In this document: piece by piece, positions 12,621-12,770 of the stretch
Layout: each line of letters begins with the position of its first letter
Numbering within the stretch: position 1 is the stretch's first letter
NCBI GenBank assembly: GCA_018900975.1
Contig: JAHIFK010000152.1
Span: 1-12,770, forward strand
Reading direction: 5' to 3'
DNA: 12,770 nt
Source of the DNA: Methanobacteriota archaeon
GTDB lineage: Archaea; Halobacteriota; Methanosarcinia; Methanosarcinales; Methanoperedenaceae
Made by a program: the position numbers and the translations under genes
Notes under the pieces: generated by a model
What the model was told of the DNA's origin: nothing
Database searches by the model: none
Seen by the model: only the letters and a program-made list of their open reading frames with translations

Positions 12621-12761
12621 TAGAACACGGATGACACAGATTGCGCGGATTTTCACGGATCCGTGCGCATCCGCGTCGACTGTCACGCCAGTCGATTGCG
12701 TGCACACGTATGCCAGTGCGCTGGCATACGTGGACGTGTACTCCGCGCAATCCGTGTTCTA
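12621..12761. repeat. 141-base palindromic element with nested hairpins
   Basis: The left end (12621-12649) reads TAGAACACGGAT, GACACAGAT, TGCGCGGA; the right end (12742-12761) is the exact complement of TAGAACACGGATTGCGCGGA, so the arms match once a 9-base unit is skipped. Inside are a perfect palindrome CACGGATCCGTG (12654-12665), a 7-base stem TCGACTG/CAGTCGA (12676-12682 and 12689-12695), and a 12-base stem CACGTATGCCAG with TGCG loop (12705-12732). It has no room for a transposase. It may be a palindromic (REP/MITE-like) mobile or structural element. Confidence 0.7.
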
Positions 12762-12770
12762 TTTCTTGAT

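Noticed and set aside
12388..12770. One long plus-strand protein running to the window edge
   Set aside because: Only the first 51 codons have recognisable homology. The rest translates nonamer repeats and palindromes whose open frame is a by-product of composition.
1..12770. tRNA, rRNA or transposase genes
   Set aside because: I looked for cloverleaf arms, rRNA core sequences and DDE/HUH-type motifs and saw none.

Overview
The window looks like a chromosomal segment of a euryarchaeon, most likely of the Methanosarcinales / ANME-2 type (for example a Candidatus Methanoperedens relative). That placement is inference. What the sequence shows is an archaeal information-processing set: a KEOPS Cgi121 subunit, RNA polymerase subunit L, exosome Csl4, a METTL5-type methyltransferase and a Ygr210/YchF-type GTPase. 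It also shows an isoprenoid lipid reductase, a UbiX/UbiD pair and several upstream TATA-like boxes with short or no leaders. Genes are tightly packed up to about 11.8 kb, with ATGA overlaps and convergent overlaps. The last kilobase is very different: broken genes and short-period repeats.

Layout. Bases 3-1652 (+) encode the larger part of a PUA / PP-loop (PAPS-reductase-like) / ferredoxin fusion that is cut by the left edge. It converges on a GXGXG-like beta-helix protein of unknown role (1638-2144, -). Cgi121 follows (2222-2722, +), then a 361-base convergent intergenic region with dyads and a 9-base-period repeat. Next come a geranylgeranyl-reductase-family flavoprotein (3084-4250, -) and a divergent two-gene unit: an unrecognised conserved-looking protein plus DUF2240 (4328-5277, +). 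A minus-strand operon runs from 7698 to 5255: an atypical SAM methyltransferase, a METTL5-like methyltransferase, csl4 and rpoL. Upstream lie the YchF/Ygr210 GTPase and a Roadblock/LC7 protein, a small basic protein behind a strong dyad and TATA box, a two-helix membrane protein, and the ubiX-ubiD pair (10013-11832, +).

How the genes may work together. The methyltransferase-csl4-rpoL operon is a translation/RNA-processing/transcription cluster of a kind familiar in Euryarchaeota. UbiX makes prenylated FMN for UbiD. In archaea such a UbiD can act as anhydromevalonate-phosphate decarboxylase, which would feed the isoprenoid pathway that the geranylgeranyl reductase finishes.

The most striking observation is at csl4. 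The Csl4 reading frame stays open for 115 codons upstream of its only ordinary start codon. That extension holds about 4.7 copies of a 42-base repeat encoding an acidic heptad-repeat helix, and the differences between copies are largely synonymous or conservative in exactly this frame. The right end holds a DUF2283 gene with only the 3' end of a DUF4258-like partner. It also holds the first 51 codons of what I recognise as a type III-like DNA methyltransferase gene, broken at 12541 by nonamer repeats and followed by a 141-base nested palindromic element.
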